A stretch of DNA of 13,383 bases, taken from Thermoanaerobacterales bacterium UBA4877. GTDB taxonomy: Bacteria; Bacillota; Thermoanaerobacteria; Thermoanaerobacterales; UBA4877. Positions 1 to 6,609 of this stretch are shown in pieces. A model generated the notes under the pieces. That model did no database searches, was not told where the DNA came from, and saw only the letters and a list, made by a program, of their open reading frames with translations. The DNA lies in contig DHDL01000035.1 in NCBI GenBank assembly GCA_002399345.1, positions 36,120-49,502 on the forward strand, read 5' to 3'. The position numbers and the translations under genes were made by a program. Position 1 is the first letter of the stretch, and every line of letters starts with the position of its first letter.

Positions 1-378
1 GTCATCCTCTTTTCCTTCTTTTGCAAAGTTAACACCTTGAATATGAATATTAACCTCGACAACCTTCAGACCCGTCATTGTTTCCACGGCTTTCTTTACA
101 TTTTCCTGTACCTTCCATGCAACCTCCGGTATCTTGGCTCCATATTCAACAATTATGTATAAATCAATAGCTGACTCTTTATCGCCAACCTCTACTTTCA
201 CGCCTTTATTGAGGTTCTTGCGCCCGAGCATCTCAGTTATACCGTTTACCATACCGCCGCTCATGCCTGCAACGCCCTCAATTTCAGTGGCTGCAATACC
301 GGCAATTATACTTACAACCCCGTCTGAGATCTTAATATTGCCATATTCACCACTGGTAGCATTTATTTCATCGTCCAT
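1..378 (-). CDS. yqhY: Asp23/Gls24 family protein (YqhY type), 3' end outside the window
   Basis: The first 126 codons are visible with no stop before the window edge; Asp23/Gls24 proteins are usually about 110-150 residues, so most of it is here. I translated it from ATG at 378, preceded by GGAGGT (385-390). The N-terminus has the family pattern: residues 12-19 (YGNIKISD), then a helix ending in ATEIEGVAGM, then the GVKVEV strand and DLYIIVEYG, followed by a VQENVKKAVE helix and a VVEVNIHIQGV strand. The protein is cytosolic with no membrane segment. In Bacillus subtilis the YqhY paralogue sits just before nusB and is linked to control of acetyl-CoA carboxylase; whether that holds here is inference. 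The gene follows spoIIIAH but is separated from it by a terminator and has its own SigA-type promoter, so it should be expressed vegetatively. Family assignment is secure; the specific role is not. Confidence 0.9.
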   Translation of the reverse strand, partial: MDDEINATSGEYGNIKISDGVVSIIAGIAATEIEGVAGMSGGMVNGITEMLGRKNLNKGVKVEVGDKESAIDLYIIVEYGAKIPEVAWKVQENVKKAVETMTGLKVVEVNIHIQGVNFAKEGKEDD

Positions 379-406
379 AATGACACCTCCAACTTCTCTT
401 CATTAT

Positions 407-435
407 ATTATAGCAATATACTGGAAACTATGCAA
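407..435 (-). promoter_or_regulatory. SigA-type promoter (extended -10) for the Asp23 family gene
   Basis: Reading the minus strand, a -35 element TTGCAT (430-435) is followed by exactly 17 bases and then TATAAT (407-412), a perfect -10 box. The three bases before it are TGC, which makes an extended -10 (TGnTATAAT). The predicted transcription start is near position 400, giving a leader of about 20 nt with GGAGGT in it. The -35 matches consensus at only 3 of 6 positions, which an extended -10 commonly compensates. It lies between the spoIIIA terminator and the Asp23 start codon. Confidence 0.75.
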
Positions 436-439
436 TACA

Positions 440-472
440 TAAAATAAATTAGACCTTCCATCGTGGAAGGTC
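440..472 (-). terminator. Intrinsic terminator after spoIIIAH
   Basis: A perfect 9-bp inverted repeat, GACCTTCCA (452-460) and TGGAAGGTC (464-472), with a 3-base loop, starts 13 bases past the spoIIIAH stop codon. On the minus strand it is followed by TAATTTATTTTATG, an interrupted T tract, so termination may be only partial. The plus-strand side has a poorer T run and no gene to end. This is the natural end of the spoIIIA operon. Confidence 0.7.
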
Positions 473-484
473 GTATAATTACTT

Positions 485-1021
485 TTATTGTCTCTTCATT
501 ATTTTTATTTTCTCTATCCCGATACCGGTTTCCCTGTTTACTATATCTGATATCTGTGCAACCTCGGCCGGAGTCATATCTTTAGAAGATTCAATGATCA
601 CATTAGCCGTACCATCGTCGATAAACACTAAGGCGTCCTCAAAACCCTTAGCCTTAATGAGGTCCTCCACTATTGTCTCTTTTTCAGTCTCCTTTAACAA
701 CTCCATCATTTGTTTTTGGGCGCCATCCCTGGTTTCATTTGCCGTCTTTTCGTTTTCAACTATCTCTTTCAGCGTCTCCACGGATTCACTCCTCATCTTG
801 TCTCTTTCCAGCCTGTATGACACAAAAGAGTCTTCTTTGGTACTTGTAACCGCCTTAGTGTCCTTCGTTTCCTTATTGGAAGTTTGTTTTATCTGATCGG
901 TTTGTATTTCATTAGATGCAGTCATGTCAGAGTTTATATTATATTGGTAGTTTAAAAGTGCCGCTACACCTATCAATATAATAAGGCTCCAGAAGGCAAT
1001 AGATTTCTTTTTTAAAAACAT
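485..1021 (-). CDS. spoIIIAH: Stage III sporulation protein AH (SpoIIIAH)
   Basis: SpoIIIAH is a mother-cell membrane protein whose extracellular domain meets forespore SpoIIQ across the engulfment space, forming part of the channel that keeps the forespore active. The 178-residue protein has a short basic N-terminus (LKKK), one membrane segment at about residues 7-24, a charged, probably flexible and helical linker (about 30-115), and a C-terminal domain at about 118-178 containing KGFEDALVFIDDG and SSKDMTPAEVAQISDI. That domain is the ring-building YscJ/FliF-like motif of the family. Bacillus SpoIIIAH is longer, about 218 residues, the difference being mainly in the linker. ATG at 1021 has an AAAGGAGG ribosome site 6 bases upstream, and the gene starts 13 bases past the spoIIIAG stop. 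It is the last gene of the operon, with a terminator directly downstream. Confidence 0.95.
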   Translation of the reverse strand: MFLKKKSIAFWSLIILIGVAALLNYQYNINSDMTASNEIQTDQIKQTSNKETKDTKAVTSTKEDSFVSYRLERDKMRSESVETLKEIVENEKTANETRDGAQKQMMELLKETEKETIVEDLIKAKGFEDALVFIDDGTANVIIESSKDMTPAEVAQISDIVNRETGIGIEKIKIMKRQ

Positions 1022-1034
1022 GAGAATCCTCCTT

Positions 1035-1640
1035 TCAATTATGTGTTAATACCTCTATTTTATATATTGGAATATCCAAAGCAGCCTGGACTGTCTTGGT
1101 AATAACATACTTTATCTGCGGATCATCCGCTCCGTCGGCAGCTATCACAACCCCCCTTATCTTTGGATATATCTTTTTGACTATCACCGGTTCATTATTG
1201 CCGTTGCTCTGTGCTGTTACGACCTCACTTGTTATATCTTTATGATCGGTGGTACGCGTGCCGCCATCTGGATTCTTTTCATCAGTCACCTGATTGGACT
1301 CCTGAGTATTTATAGCAGGCACAATCTCCTCTTGGGATTCCAATGTGACCATAACGTCTACATTGTCTATCCCCTTTACACCGGAAAGTATTTTTATGAG
1401 TTTATTCTCCAGCTGGTCTTCATATGACGACCCACTTTCCTTAACATCCCGTGCAGTTTGTGTTTCTGCATTTTGGACACTCACCTTATCTGACTGATTT
1501 TTAGTTTTCCCGGATGTAAAAAATGAACCGCTGATCATCAGTATGATTCCCAAACCGCCGATAACAAGAATATCTAATTTTAATTTTTTTGTATCTTTAT
1601 TTTTAAACCAGTCTCGTATCTTTCCTAATATCTCATCCAA
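1035..1640 (-). CDS. spoIIIAG: Stage III sporulation protein AG (SpoIIIAG)
   Basis: SpoIIIAG is the mother-cell membrane protein that forms the large oligomeric ring of the SpoIIIA-SpoIIQ channel; its folded domain is related to FliF/YscJ ring-building motifs. The 201-residue protein has a cytoplasmic N-terminus rich in Lys (about 1-22), one membrane segment at about 24-41, then an extracellular region. Residues around ENKLIKILSGVKGIDNVDVMV and later YPKIRGVVIAADGADD give the ring-building core, interrupted by a polar insertion (SNQVTDEKNPDGG) matching the beta-triangle region of the family. The start codon is TTG at 1640: AGGTGA (1647-1652) sits 6 bases upstream and overlaps the spoIIIAF stop codon, while the only nearby ATG (1634-1636) is out of frame. 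This tight arrangement suggests translational coupling to spoIIIAF. Bacillus SpoIIIAG is slightly longer (about 229 residues). Confidence 0.95.
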   Translation of the reverse strand: MDEILGKIRDWFKNKDTKKLKLDILVIGGLGIILMISGSFFTSGKTKNQSDKVSVQNAETQTARDVKESGSSYEDQLENKLIKILSGVKGIDNVDVMVTLESQEEIVPAINTQESNQVTDEKNPDGGTRTTDHKDITSEVVTAQSNGNNEPVIVKKIYPKIRGVVIAADGADDPQIKYVITKTVQAALDIPIYKIEVLTHN

Positions 1641-1650
1641 TTTTATTCAC

Positions 1651-2166
1651 CTATCCAATTATAGTTATATTCGACTTATCCACATTATAGAATGATGAAA
1701 TATCTTCTATTATCTTACTCGTCATATCCTCTTTTACATCGTCTAAATATACCTTTACCTTATTTATATACCCGAATCGCTGTGTATCCTTTATATCTGA
1801 ATCAAATTCAATGGAAACCCTTTCAACATCAGTGTCATACCTCCTGCCAATCCATTGTTTCATCGTCTCTTCCATATTTTCTTTATACCGGTCAACAAAT
1901 ACATCCTCCTGAGCCTTAACATACGTACTGTCATTGGTTATCTCCTCCTGTTTCACTCCTAATGCATTTGACAAAACCTCTTTCTGCAGAAAATCCTCTC
2001 CTTTAATCATGTTTACCACGGGACTTATTATTGCAATGATGATTACTATACCGGCAACCATATCTATATATTTCTTAAAGCGCGCATTGGGCGTAATAGC
2101 ATCTAGTATGGTTACAAATATCATGATGACGATTATATTTATGATCCAGTCTTTAAAGATCTGCAT
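1651..2166 (-). CDS. spoIIIAF: Stage III sporulation protein AF (SpoIIIAF)
   Basis: SpoIIIAF is a membrane component of the SpoIIIA complex in the mother-cell membrane, with a soluble C-terminal domain that also has a ring-building-like fold. From ATG at 2166 it is 171 residues: two membrane segments near the N-terminus (about 7-24, INIIVIMIFVTILDAI, and about 33-54, VAGIVIIIAIISPVV), then a soluble domain with RRYDTDVERVSIEFD and YINKVKVYLDD. The frame also allows GTG at 2178, four codons earlier, which has an AGGAG close upstream. I prefer ATG because M-x-x-F-K-D-W directly before the first helix is how family members begin, and GGTGA lies 8 bases before it. The gene follows spoIIIAE after a gap of about 32 bases, the largest in the operon. 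Bacillus SpoIIIAF is about 206 residues. Confidence 0.93.
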   Translation of the reverse strand: MQIFKDWIINIIVIMIFVTILDAITPNARFKKYIDMVAGIVIIIAIISPVVNMIKGEDFLQKEVLSNALGVKQEEITNDSTYVKAQEDVFVDRYKENMEETMKQWIGRRYDTDVERVSIEFDSDIKDTQRFGYINKVKVYLDDVKEDMTSKIIEDISSFYNVDKSNITIIG

Positions 2167-2198
2167 AAGTACCCTCACCCCTCTCCTCTTATGTCAAC

Positions 2199-3374
2199 CT
2201 AAATGCTTGGATTAGAAGCACCTATCAGTATGGTAAGTGACATATAAAACATGACGCCCACACAGATTATGGCTATCAATAATATGGTAAGAGAGTCTCC
2301 TATACCATCCAGGGCATCAGCCAATTTTTTGTCAACAATAGGTTGCACAACCGCGGCGGTGAATTTATATATGAGGATCAAAACCACTATCTTGGCCACC
2401 GGCAACGAAATTATCACAAAAAGTGCTATTACGCTAATCATCCGTAGCGCACTGCTTATTACCATAGATGAACTGAACATAACGTCCAGCGTATCGGTAA
2501 GCACATGCCCTATAATGGGTACAAAACTACCGGCTGCAAACTTCATTGTGGTCACGGTAAGATTATCCACAGAGTTTGATGTTACTCCCTGCACTGTGGC
2601 TATACCCACAAATATGGTAAGACATAAGCCTATAAGCACACCGGCTGCCTTTTGAAGAAATTTAGCTAAATATGATATCTGTATGTTTTCATTGATGCTG
2701 TTTATGAGATAAATTACAGACATCATTATTATGAGCGGCATAACTACTTCCATGATTATCTTGGATATTACTTCGGCAGAACCGATAACTACCGGTTTAA
2801 AAAGCGCCGCACCGGTAAATGACCCCATTGACGACATAACGGTTATCAAAACCGGAAGCATGGCCTGCATAAAATTTGTCATTTGGTTTATTGCTTGTTT
2901 ACCTATTCCCATAGCTATATTCAAATTCTGCATAATTATAACGGTCATCAATATATAGACTGCCATTGACGCTATGCTCTTTATAGATTCTCCGTTAAAG
3001 GCACCATGTATATTGTCTAATATAGCTGATACAACTCCTAAAACAAGTATCTCTCCTAAAAAGTACAGGCTGCCGGAAATCTCTTTAAATATATATTTGA
3101 TAAATCCAGTAAATATATCTTTAAAACCTATATACTGCCTTCCCTCAAGCATCGAGTCCAAAAATCCCTTAAAACTGATTTCCGGCATATAATCCCCGGA
3201 CTTTTCATTTAATTCATCAATCATTGTATTTATTTGTTTCATGTCAAGCCCGTCTACCGTTTTATCTATAATCTCGCCGACATCTTCCGTGGGTTTTTGC
3301 TGAGCATACACTACCGGTGTAATAATCAATAAAACTACTGTGATTATCATGAGCATTACGTATATCTTTTTCAT
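2199..3374 (-). CDS. spoIIIAE: Stage III sporulation protein AE (SpoIIIAE)
   Basis: SpoIIIAE is the large polytopic membrane subunit of the SpoIIIA complex, thought to act as the transport core of the mother cell-forespore channel. The 391 residues begin with a cleavable-looking signal peptide (MKKIYVMLMI then a hydrophobic stretch ending PVVYAQQ, about 1-25), followed by a soluble region to about 90 that includes DGLDMKQINTMIDELN. Multiple membrane helices fill the rest, with conserved-looking segments such as GIATVQGVTSNSVDN and KFAAGSFVPIIGHVLTDTLD, typical of the family. Length is close to the Bacillus protein (about 399). ATG at 3374 lies 12 bases past the spoIIIAD stop, with a modest GGGCGGGA ribosome site. 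No frameshift or truncation. Confidence 0.96.
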   Translation of the reverse strand: MKKIYVMLMIITVVLLIITPVVYAQQKPTEDVGEIIDKTVDGLDMKQINTMIDELNEKSGDYMPEISFKGFLDSMLEGRQYIGFKDIFTGFIKYIFKEISGSLYFLGEILVLGVVSAILDNIHGAFNGESIKSIASMAVYILMTVIIMQNLNIAMGIGKQAINQMTNFMQAMLPVLITVMSSMGSFTGAALFKPVVIGSAEVISKIIMEVVMPLIIMMSVIYLINSINENIQISYLAKFLQKAAGVLIGLCLTIFVGIATVQGVTSNSVDNLTVTTMKFAAGSFVPIIGHVLTDTLDVMFSSSMVISSALRMISVIALFVIISLPVAKIVVLILIYKFTAAVVQPIVDKKLADALDGIGDSLTILLIAIICVGVMFYMSLTILIGASNPSI

Positions 3375-3386
3375 TTTATCCCGCCC

Positions 3387-3773
3387 TTATGGCATAATTG
3401 AGATCACCACATTCAAAAGCGCAAGTATTATTGGTATAGCCTCAATTAAAATAAATATTTTGCCTGCCAGTTCCACTTTTGATGCCAGGTTACCTTCTCC
3501 GACATCTTTACATATTTGTGATCCGAATTCCGTAATGTAAGCAATAGCGATTATTTTTAATATATTATTAAGGTAAATCAGGTCTATATTTGTCCGCGAG
3601 GTCAGCTGACTAAATACATTTATCACCGTAGAAATTTTTGATACTATAAAAATAAGTAAGATCACTCCGGCTGCCACACTTATCAGCATGGCAAACTCCG
3701 GTCTTTCCGATTTTATCGACATTGCCAGTATGGCTGCTATTATGGCAAATATCACAACTTGATATATACTCAT
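3387..3773 (-). CDS. spoIIIAD: Stage III sporulation protein AD (SpoIIIAD)
   Basis: SpoIIIAD is a small integral membrane subunit of the SpoIIIA complex and is related in sequence to SpoIIIAC. The 128-residue protein is almost wholly hydrophobic, with membrane segments at about 4-20, 28-50, 66-80 and 105-126. The conserved family stretch around residues 78-100 is visible (AYITEFGSQICKDVGEGNLASKVELAGK), here including the E-F-G-x-x-I-C-K-D element. Length matches the family (about 130). ATG at 3773 has AAGGAGC 9 bases upstream, and the spoIIIAC stop lies 14 bases before the start. Its position between spoIIIAC and spoIIIAE is the canonical one. Confidence 0.95.
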   Translation of the reverse strand: MSIYQVVIFAIIAAILAMSIKSERPEFAMLISVAAGVILLIFIVSKISTVINVFSQLTSRTNIDLIYLNNILKIIAIAYITEFGSQICKDVGEGNLASKVELAGKIFILIEAIPIILALLNVVISIMP

Positions 3774-3787
3774 TGTATTTTTGCTCC

Positions 3788-3985
3788 TTAGTACAATTGA
3801 AACATCGTCTTTACGGCATTAAACAGATTGCTTACCATCGTTATAACCATCATCAGGACAACCACAAGACCCACCAGGGTTACCATCATGGCCTGCTCCT
3901 TTCTGCCGGAACTCACTAAAACCATATTTAAAACTGCTACAAGTATGCCGATAGCTGCTATTTTAAAAATTATATCCACATTCAT
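3788..3985 (-). CDS. spoIIIAC: Stage III sporulation protein AC (SpoIIIAC)
   Basis: SpoIIIAC is the smallest membrane subunit of the SpoIIIA complex. The 65 residues form two membrane helices (about 5-25 and 33-54) joined by a short polar turn containing SGRKEQAMMVTLVG, a signature of the family; Bacillus SpoIIIAC is about 68 residues. ATG at 3985 is preceded by a very strong ribosome site (GAGGAGG, 8 bases upstream) which overlaps the TGA stop of spoIIIAB. The strong site may reflect a need for many copies of this subunit, but that is inference. Intact. Confidence 0.95.
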   Translation of the reverse strand: MNVDIIFKIAAIGILVAVLNMVLVSSGRKEQAMMVTLVGLVVVLMMVITMVSNLFNAVKTMFQLY

Positions 3986-3998
3986 GCTTTATTCCTCC

Positions 3999-4520
3999 TC
4001 AAAGCAAAAGTATGGCCAGGCCAAGACCTCCGAGCAGCCCCAAGTTTCTGTACATCTTAACGTTCTTATCTTTTTCTGTCATCGATCTGTCAATCAAAAC
4101 ATCCAATTGTTTTGACAACAGGTTAAGGCTTTTTTCCTGGTTAGCAGTGTCACTGATCCCGATCATCTTTCCAAGGGTTTTAAAAACATCCATCTCCTCA
4201 TTATTTACACATAGTCTTGCGGCATTTTTATCGATTGCTTTTTCAAATGCCAGGCTTGCCGTATAGCCCTGTTTGGAAGCTAAAAGATCGGAGAAGTCGG
4301 AGAATATATCAGCAACGGGTCCGCTGGACCTTCGGGCAATCGTCTTTGAAGCTTGTGCCAGGGGTATATGGCCGTAGACTATCTCACTTCTCAGCATTTC
4401 TATACATACGCTCAATGATTTCAAACTATCCAGCCGATTTATATATTTGTTACTAAAAAGAATACCGGTCATCCCGCATGAAGCAACAATAAGCGCGGCA
4501 CCTGTTAGTTTCAGTATCAT
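3999..4520 (-). CDS. spoIIIAB: Stage III sporulation protein AB (SpoIIIAB)
   Basis: SpoIIIAB is a mother-cell membrane protein that resembles the cytoplasmic domains of the GspF/PilC platform proteins of type II secretion and type IV pili; it is the presumed partner of the SpoIIIAA ATPase. The 173 residues carry an N-terminal membrane segment (about 4-22), a helical soluble domain (about 25-150) with LKSLSVCIEMLRSEI and a long central helix, a charged RSMTEKDKNVKMYR stretch, and a C-terminal membrane segment (about 157-173). Length equals the Bacillus protein (about 171). The start ATG at 4520 overlaps the spoIIIAA stop (ATGA), with AGGTGA 6 bases upstream inside spoIIIAA, so the two are likely translated in a coupled way. 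Intact. Confidence 0.95.
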   Translation of the reverse strand: MILKLTGAALIVASCGMTGILFSNKYINRLDSLKSLSVCIEMLRSEIVYGHIPLAQASKTIARRSSGPVADIFSDFSDLLASKQGYTASLAFEKAIDKNAARLCVNNEEMDVFKTLGKMIGISDTANQEKSLNLLSKQLDVLIDRSMTEKDKNVKMYRNLGLLGGLGLAILLL

Positions 4521-5497
4521 GTGACATCACCTTTCATCGGTCCGCTGGTAAGTGAATTTAACCCACCGTCATAGATGTCCTCCACGGTCCCCTTGCCCAT
4601 CGAATCACCCAGGACTATGAACCTACCGAATATGCCGCCCGATACAAGCATATCTACATACGGCTTACTTTTAAGTTCTCCTACGTCCGATGCATGGACT
4701 GTTGTAATCACACTGACACCGGCATTGCACGCCTCCAGTATTGCATCGGCATCGGACTTTCTGCCTAACTCATCGGTACATATGACCTCGGGTGACATGG
4801 AGCGGATAAGCATGAGCATCCCTAAATCTTTGGGGCAGCAGTCCAATACATCGGTTCTTATGCCTACGTCATTTTGGGGCAAGCCATTATAACAACCTGC
4901 TATTTCAGATCTTTCATCCACCACGCCTACCTTGAGGCCCGGCCTGCCCCTGCTGCCATTGCTCAAATTCCTTACTATATCCCGCAGAAGTGTCGTCTTC
5001 CCGGCCATCGGTGGTGAAAGTATCATAGTATTGTATACCCCGTTACTGGGTTTATATATATAGCTTATTACTTTATTGGATACACCTTTTATTTCTCGCG
5101 TAATTCTTACATTGAGGCAGGTAATATCCCTTAATGTCTTTATACCTCCCCCTTCAACTACGGCCCTCCCGGCCAGGCCGACCCTGTGCCCTCCCCTGAG
5201 CGTTATATATCCGTTCTTAAGCTCGTCTTCGAAGGCATATATGGAACTCTCGCTTATAAGTTCCAGTGTGCCGGCGATGTCATCATGGCTCACGACGCAT
5301 GCTCTTTTCACATCGCGGGTTGTAGTCCCCTTAGCGGTGAGCATACCGTCCCGGCCGCTATCAATGACCATCAACGGCCTGTCCTCTCTTAAGCGAATCT
5401 CTTCCAAGCCTCCCCAGCCGTTCATCTGGGTGTATCTTTCGATTATCGTTCTCAGCCGCGTTGAGAGTCCATTCAGTATATTTTCATTAGTAGCCAT
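4517..5497 (-). CDS. spoIIIAA: Stage III sporulation protein AA, secretion-type ATPase (SpoIIIAA)
   Basis: SpoIIIAA is the cytoplasmic ATPase that energises the SpoIIIA channel and is related to the ATPases of type II/IV secretion and type IV pili. I place the start at ATG 5497 (326 residues): AGGAGG (5507-5512) lies 9 bases upstream, whereas an in-frame ATG nine codons earlier (5524) would bury this ribosome site within the gene. Visible motifs are an N-terminal domain with EEIRLREDRPL (32-42) and RGGHRVGLAGR (101-111), a Walker A P-loop SPPMAGKTT (161-169, Lys167), VVDERSEIAG (192-201), a Walker B VICTDELG (238-245, Asp242/Glu243) and the VHAS histidine motif (267-270). All catalytic features are present. 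It is the first gene of the operon; the stop overlaps spoIIIAB. Bacillus SpoIIIAA is about 307 residues. Confidence 0.96.
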   Translation of the reverse strand: MATNENILNGLSTRLRTIIERYTQMNGWGGLEEIRLREDRPLMVIDSGRDGMLTAKGTTTRDVKRACVVSHDDIAGTLELISESSIYAFEDELKNGYITLRGGHRVGLAGRAVVEGGGIKTLRDITCLNVRITREIKGVSNKVISYIYKPSNGVYNTMILSPPMAGKTTLLRDIVRNLSNGSRGRPGLKVGVVDERSEIAGCYNGLPQNDVGIRTDVLDCCPKDLGMLMLIRSMSPEVICTDELGRKSDADAILEACNAGVSVITTVHASDVGELKSKPYVDMLVSGGIFGRFIVLGDSMGKGTVEDIYDGGLNSLTSGPMKGDVT

Positions 5498-5523
5498 ATT
5501 ACATGTCCTCCTTTTCTGTATCA

Positions 5524-5552
5524 TTTATATTTTATTCCGTCCAAAATTATGC
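5524..5552 (-). promoter_or_regulatory. Candidate SigE-type promoter of the spoIIIA operon (weak)
   Basis: On the minus strand GCATAAT (5546-5552) agrees at 6 of 7 positions with the SigE -35 pattern KMATATT. After a 14-base spacer comes AATATAAA (5524-5531), which agrees at only 5 of 8 with CATACAMT. A start point just downstream would leave a short leader carrying AGGAGG. The placement, between the upstream terminator and spoIIIAA, is right for a SigE-dependent operon as known in Bacillus, but the -10 match is weak and the exact element is uncertain. Confidence 0.35.
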
Positions 5553-5585
5553 CAATAAAAAAGATGAGCTTTTATGCTCATCTTT
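5551..5585 (-). terminator. Intrinsic terminator after the zinc-ribbon gene
   Basis: A 10-bp perfect stem, AAAGATGAGC (5560-5569) with GCTCATCTTT (5576-5585), has a 6-base loop. On the minus strand the stem runs into TTTTATTGG, giving an almost continuous T tract. It lies 28 bases past the stop of the gene at 5614-5997 and separates the efp unit from the spoIIIA operon. Confidence 0.85.
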
Positions 5586-5613
5586 CTAAAAATATTCTAT
5601 TCATCATTATATT

Positions 5614-5997
5614 CTAATCGTCGTCCGTATCCTCGTCATGGCCTGGGCACTCAAACTCAACCATTTCATGGCAGTTAGGACACTCTACACCTTCGCCGCT
5701 ACTATAGGTATCCCTGTCAACATAGATTGTCTCATTACAATTAGGACATTGTATCTCACAGTAATCATCTTCATTATCATAATAGGAATCCTCCAGGTCT
5801 GCTAGATCCTCATCTATATCCTCCACATAGTCACTAAGTTCGGACTGACTCCCATCTATATCATTTATCGCATCGGCAAACTCATCCAGGACATCTACAA
5901 TAGCAAGGATTATCTTGCTCTCTTTGGTGTCTTCTTTTATACCCAAACCTTCGGCCAGGCCTTTCAAATACGAAACCCTTTCATTTAAATATTCCAT
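5614..5997 (-). CDS. Acidic zinc-ribbon protein, CD1247 type, function unknown
   Basis: I recognise this as the small clostridial protein usually found between efp and spoIIIAA and labelled CD1247 N-terminal domain protein; its function is not known to me. The 127 residues fall into three parts: an N-terminal helical domain (about 1-48) starting YLNERVSYLKGLAEGLGI, a strongly acidic probable coiled-coil linker (about 49-80, mostly Asp and Glu), and a zinc ribbon with two CPNC knuckles at 84-87 and 106-109, plus extra Cys80 and Cys117, and an acidic C-terminal tail ending DDD. No membrane segment or signal. The ATG at 5997 has a GGGAGGAG ribosome site 5 bases upstream and follows the efp stop by 39 bases. 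It is probably the last gene of the peptidase-efp unit, with a strong terminator after it. A nucleic acid- or ribosome-associated role is conceivable but unproven. Confidence 0.88.
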   Translation of the reverse strand: MEYLNERVSYLKGLAEGLGIKEDTKESKIILAIVDVLDEFADAINDIDGSQSELSDYVEDIDEDLADLEDSYYDNEDDYCEIQCPNCNETIYVDRDTYSSGEGVECPNCHEMVEFECPGHDEDTDDD

Positions 5998-6036
5998 ATA
6001 AACTCCTCCCTTTAATATAATTTTATCATCCTGAAG

Positions 6037-6594
6037 CTACACTCTTTCCATGTACTCCCCGGTCCTGGTATCTATCCTTATAGTATCCCCTTGGTTAACA
6101 AAAAGAGGTACCTGTATCGTCGCCCCCGTCTCCACCTTGGCAGGCTTTGTACTACCGGATACGGTATTTCCCTTCACACCCGGCTCTGTCTGAGTAATCT
6201 TGAGTTCCACAAAGGTAGGAGGTGATATGGATATAACCTCCCCCTTAAAGAATTCCAGTGTGGCAACCATATTTTCCTTTAAATATGGAATCGAATCCTC
6301 AACCTTGTCAATACCTACGGCCTGTTGCTCATAGTTGTCAAGATCCATAAAATAATAAAGGCTGCCGTCATTATACAGATATTGCATATCCCTTCTTTCT
6401 ATATGTACCTCTTCGAACTTTTCTGTTGGGTTGAAGGTCGTCTCAACAGCGGAACCTGTCAAAACATTTTTATACTTCGTACGGACAAATGCCGCACCCT
6501 TGCCCGGCTTTACATGCTGAAAATCGACGATAAGGCATACCTGACCATCGATCTCAACAGTCATCCCTTTCCTAAAATCACCTGCTGTAATCAT
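6037..6594 (-). CDS. efp: Translation elongation factor P
   Basis: EF-P binds the ribosome between the P and E sites and rescues ribosomes stalled on consecutive prolines. The 185 residues have the usual three domains: the KOW-like domain I (about 1-63), the OB domain II (about 65-127) and the OB domain III (about 130-185). The loop that reaches the peptidyl-transferase centre reads [10 protein letters not shown] (27-36), with the modifiable lysine at position 32 in the bacterial lysine-type context. The C-terminal signature is present ([20 protein letters not shown]). Length is standard. ATG at 6594 has GGGAGGT 6 bases upstream and starts 15 bases after the peptidase stop. The pair peptidase-efp next to spoIIIA is the same order as yqhT-efp in Bacillus. 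No modification enzyme is encoded in this window. Confidence 0.98.
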   Translation of the reverse strand: MITAGDFRKGMTVEIDGQVCLIVDFQHVKPGKGAAFVRTKYKNVLTGSAVETTFNPTEKFEEVHIERRDMQYLYNDGSLYYFMDLDNYEQQAVGIDKVEDSIPYLKENMVATLEFFKGEVISISPPTFVELKITQTEPGVKGNTVSGSTKPAKVETGATIQVPLFVNQGDTIRIDTRTGEYMERV

Positions 6595-6609
6595 TCAAAT
6601 ACCTCCCGA

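Noticed and set aside
134..442. 102-codon plus-strand frame at the left end
   Set aside because: Antisense to the Asp23 family gene, whose conserved motifs, ribosome site and promoter are all on the minus strand.
2251..2655. 134-codon open frame on the plus strand
   Set aside because: Mirror of the spoIIIAE coding sequence; hydrophobic composition is a by-product of the membrane-helix codons on the other strand.
5498..5524. N-terminal extension of spoIIIAA starting at ATG 5524
   Set aside because: It would contain the strong AGGAGG site inside the coding sequence; the ATG at 5497 is correctly spaced from that site.
5076..5558. 160-codon open frame on the plus strand
   Set aside because: It is antisense to spoIIIAA, with no recognisable domain or convincing ribosome site; the minus strand has clear P-loop ATPase motifs.
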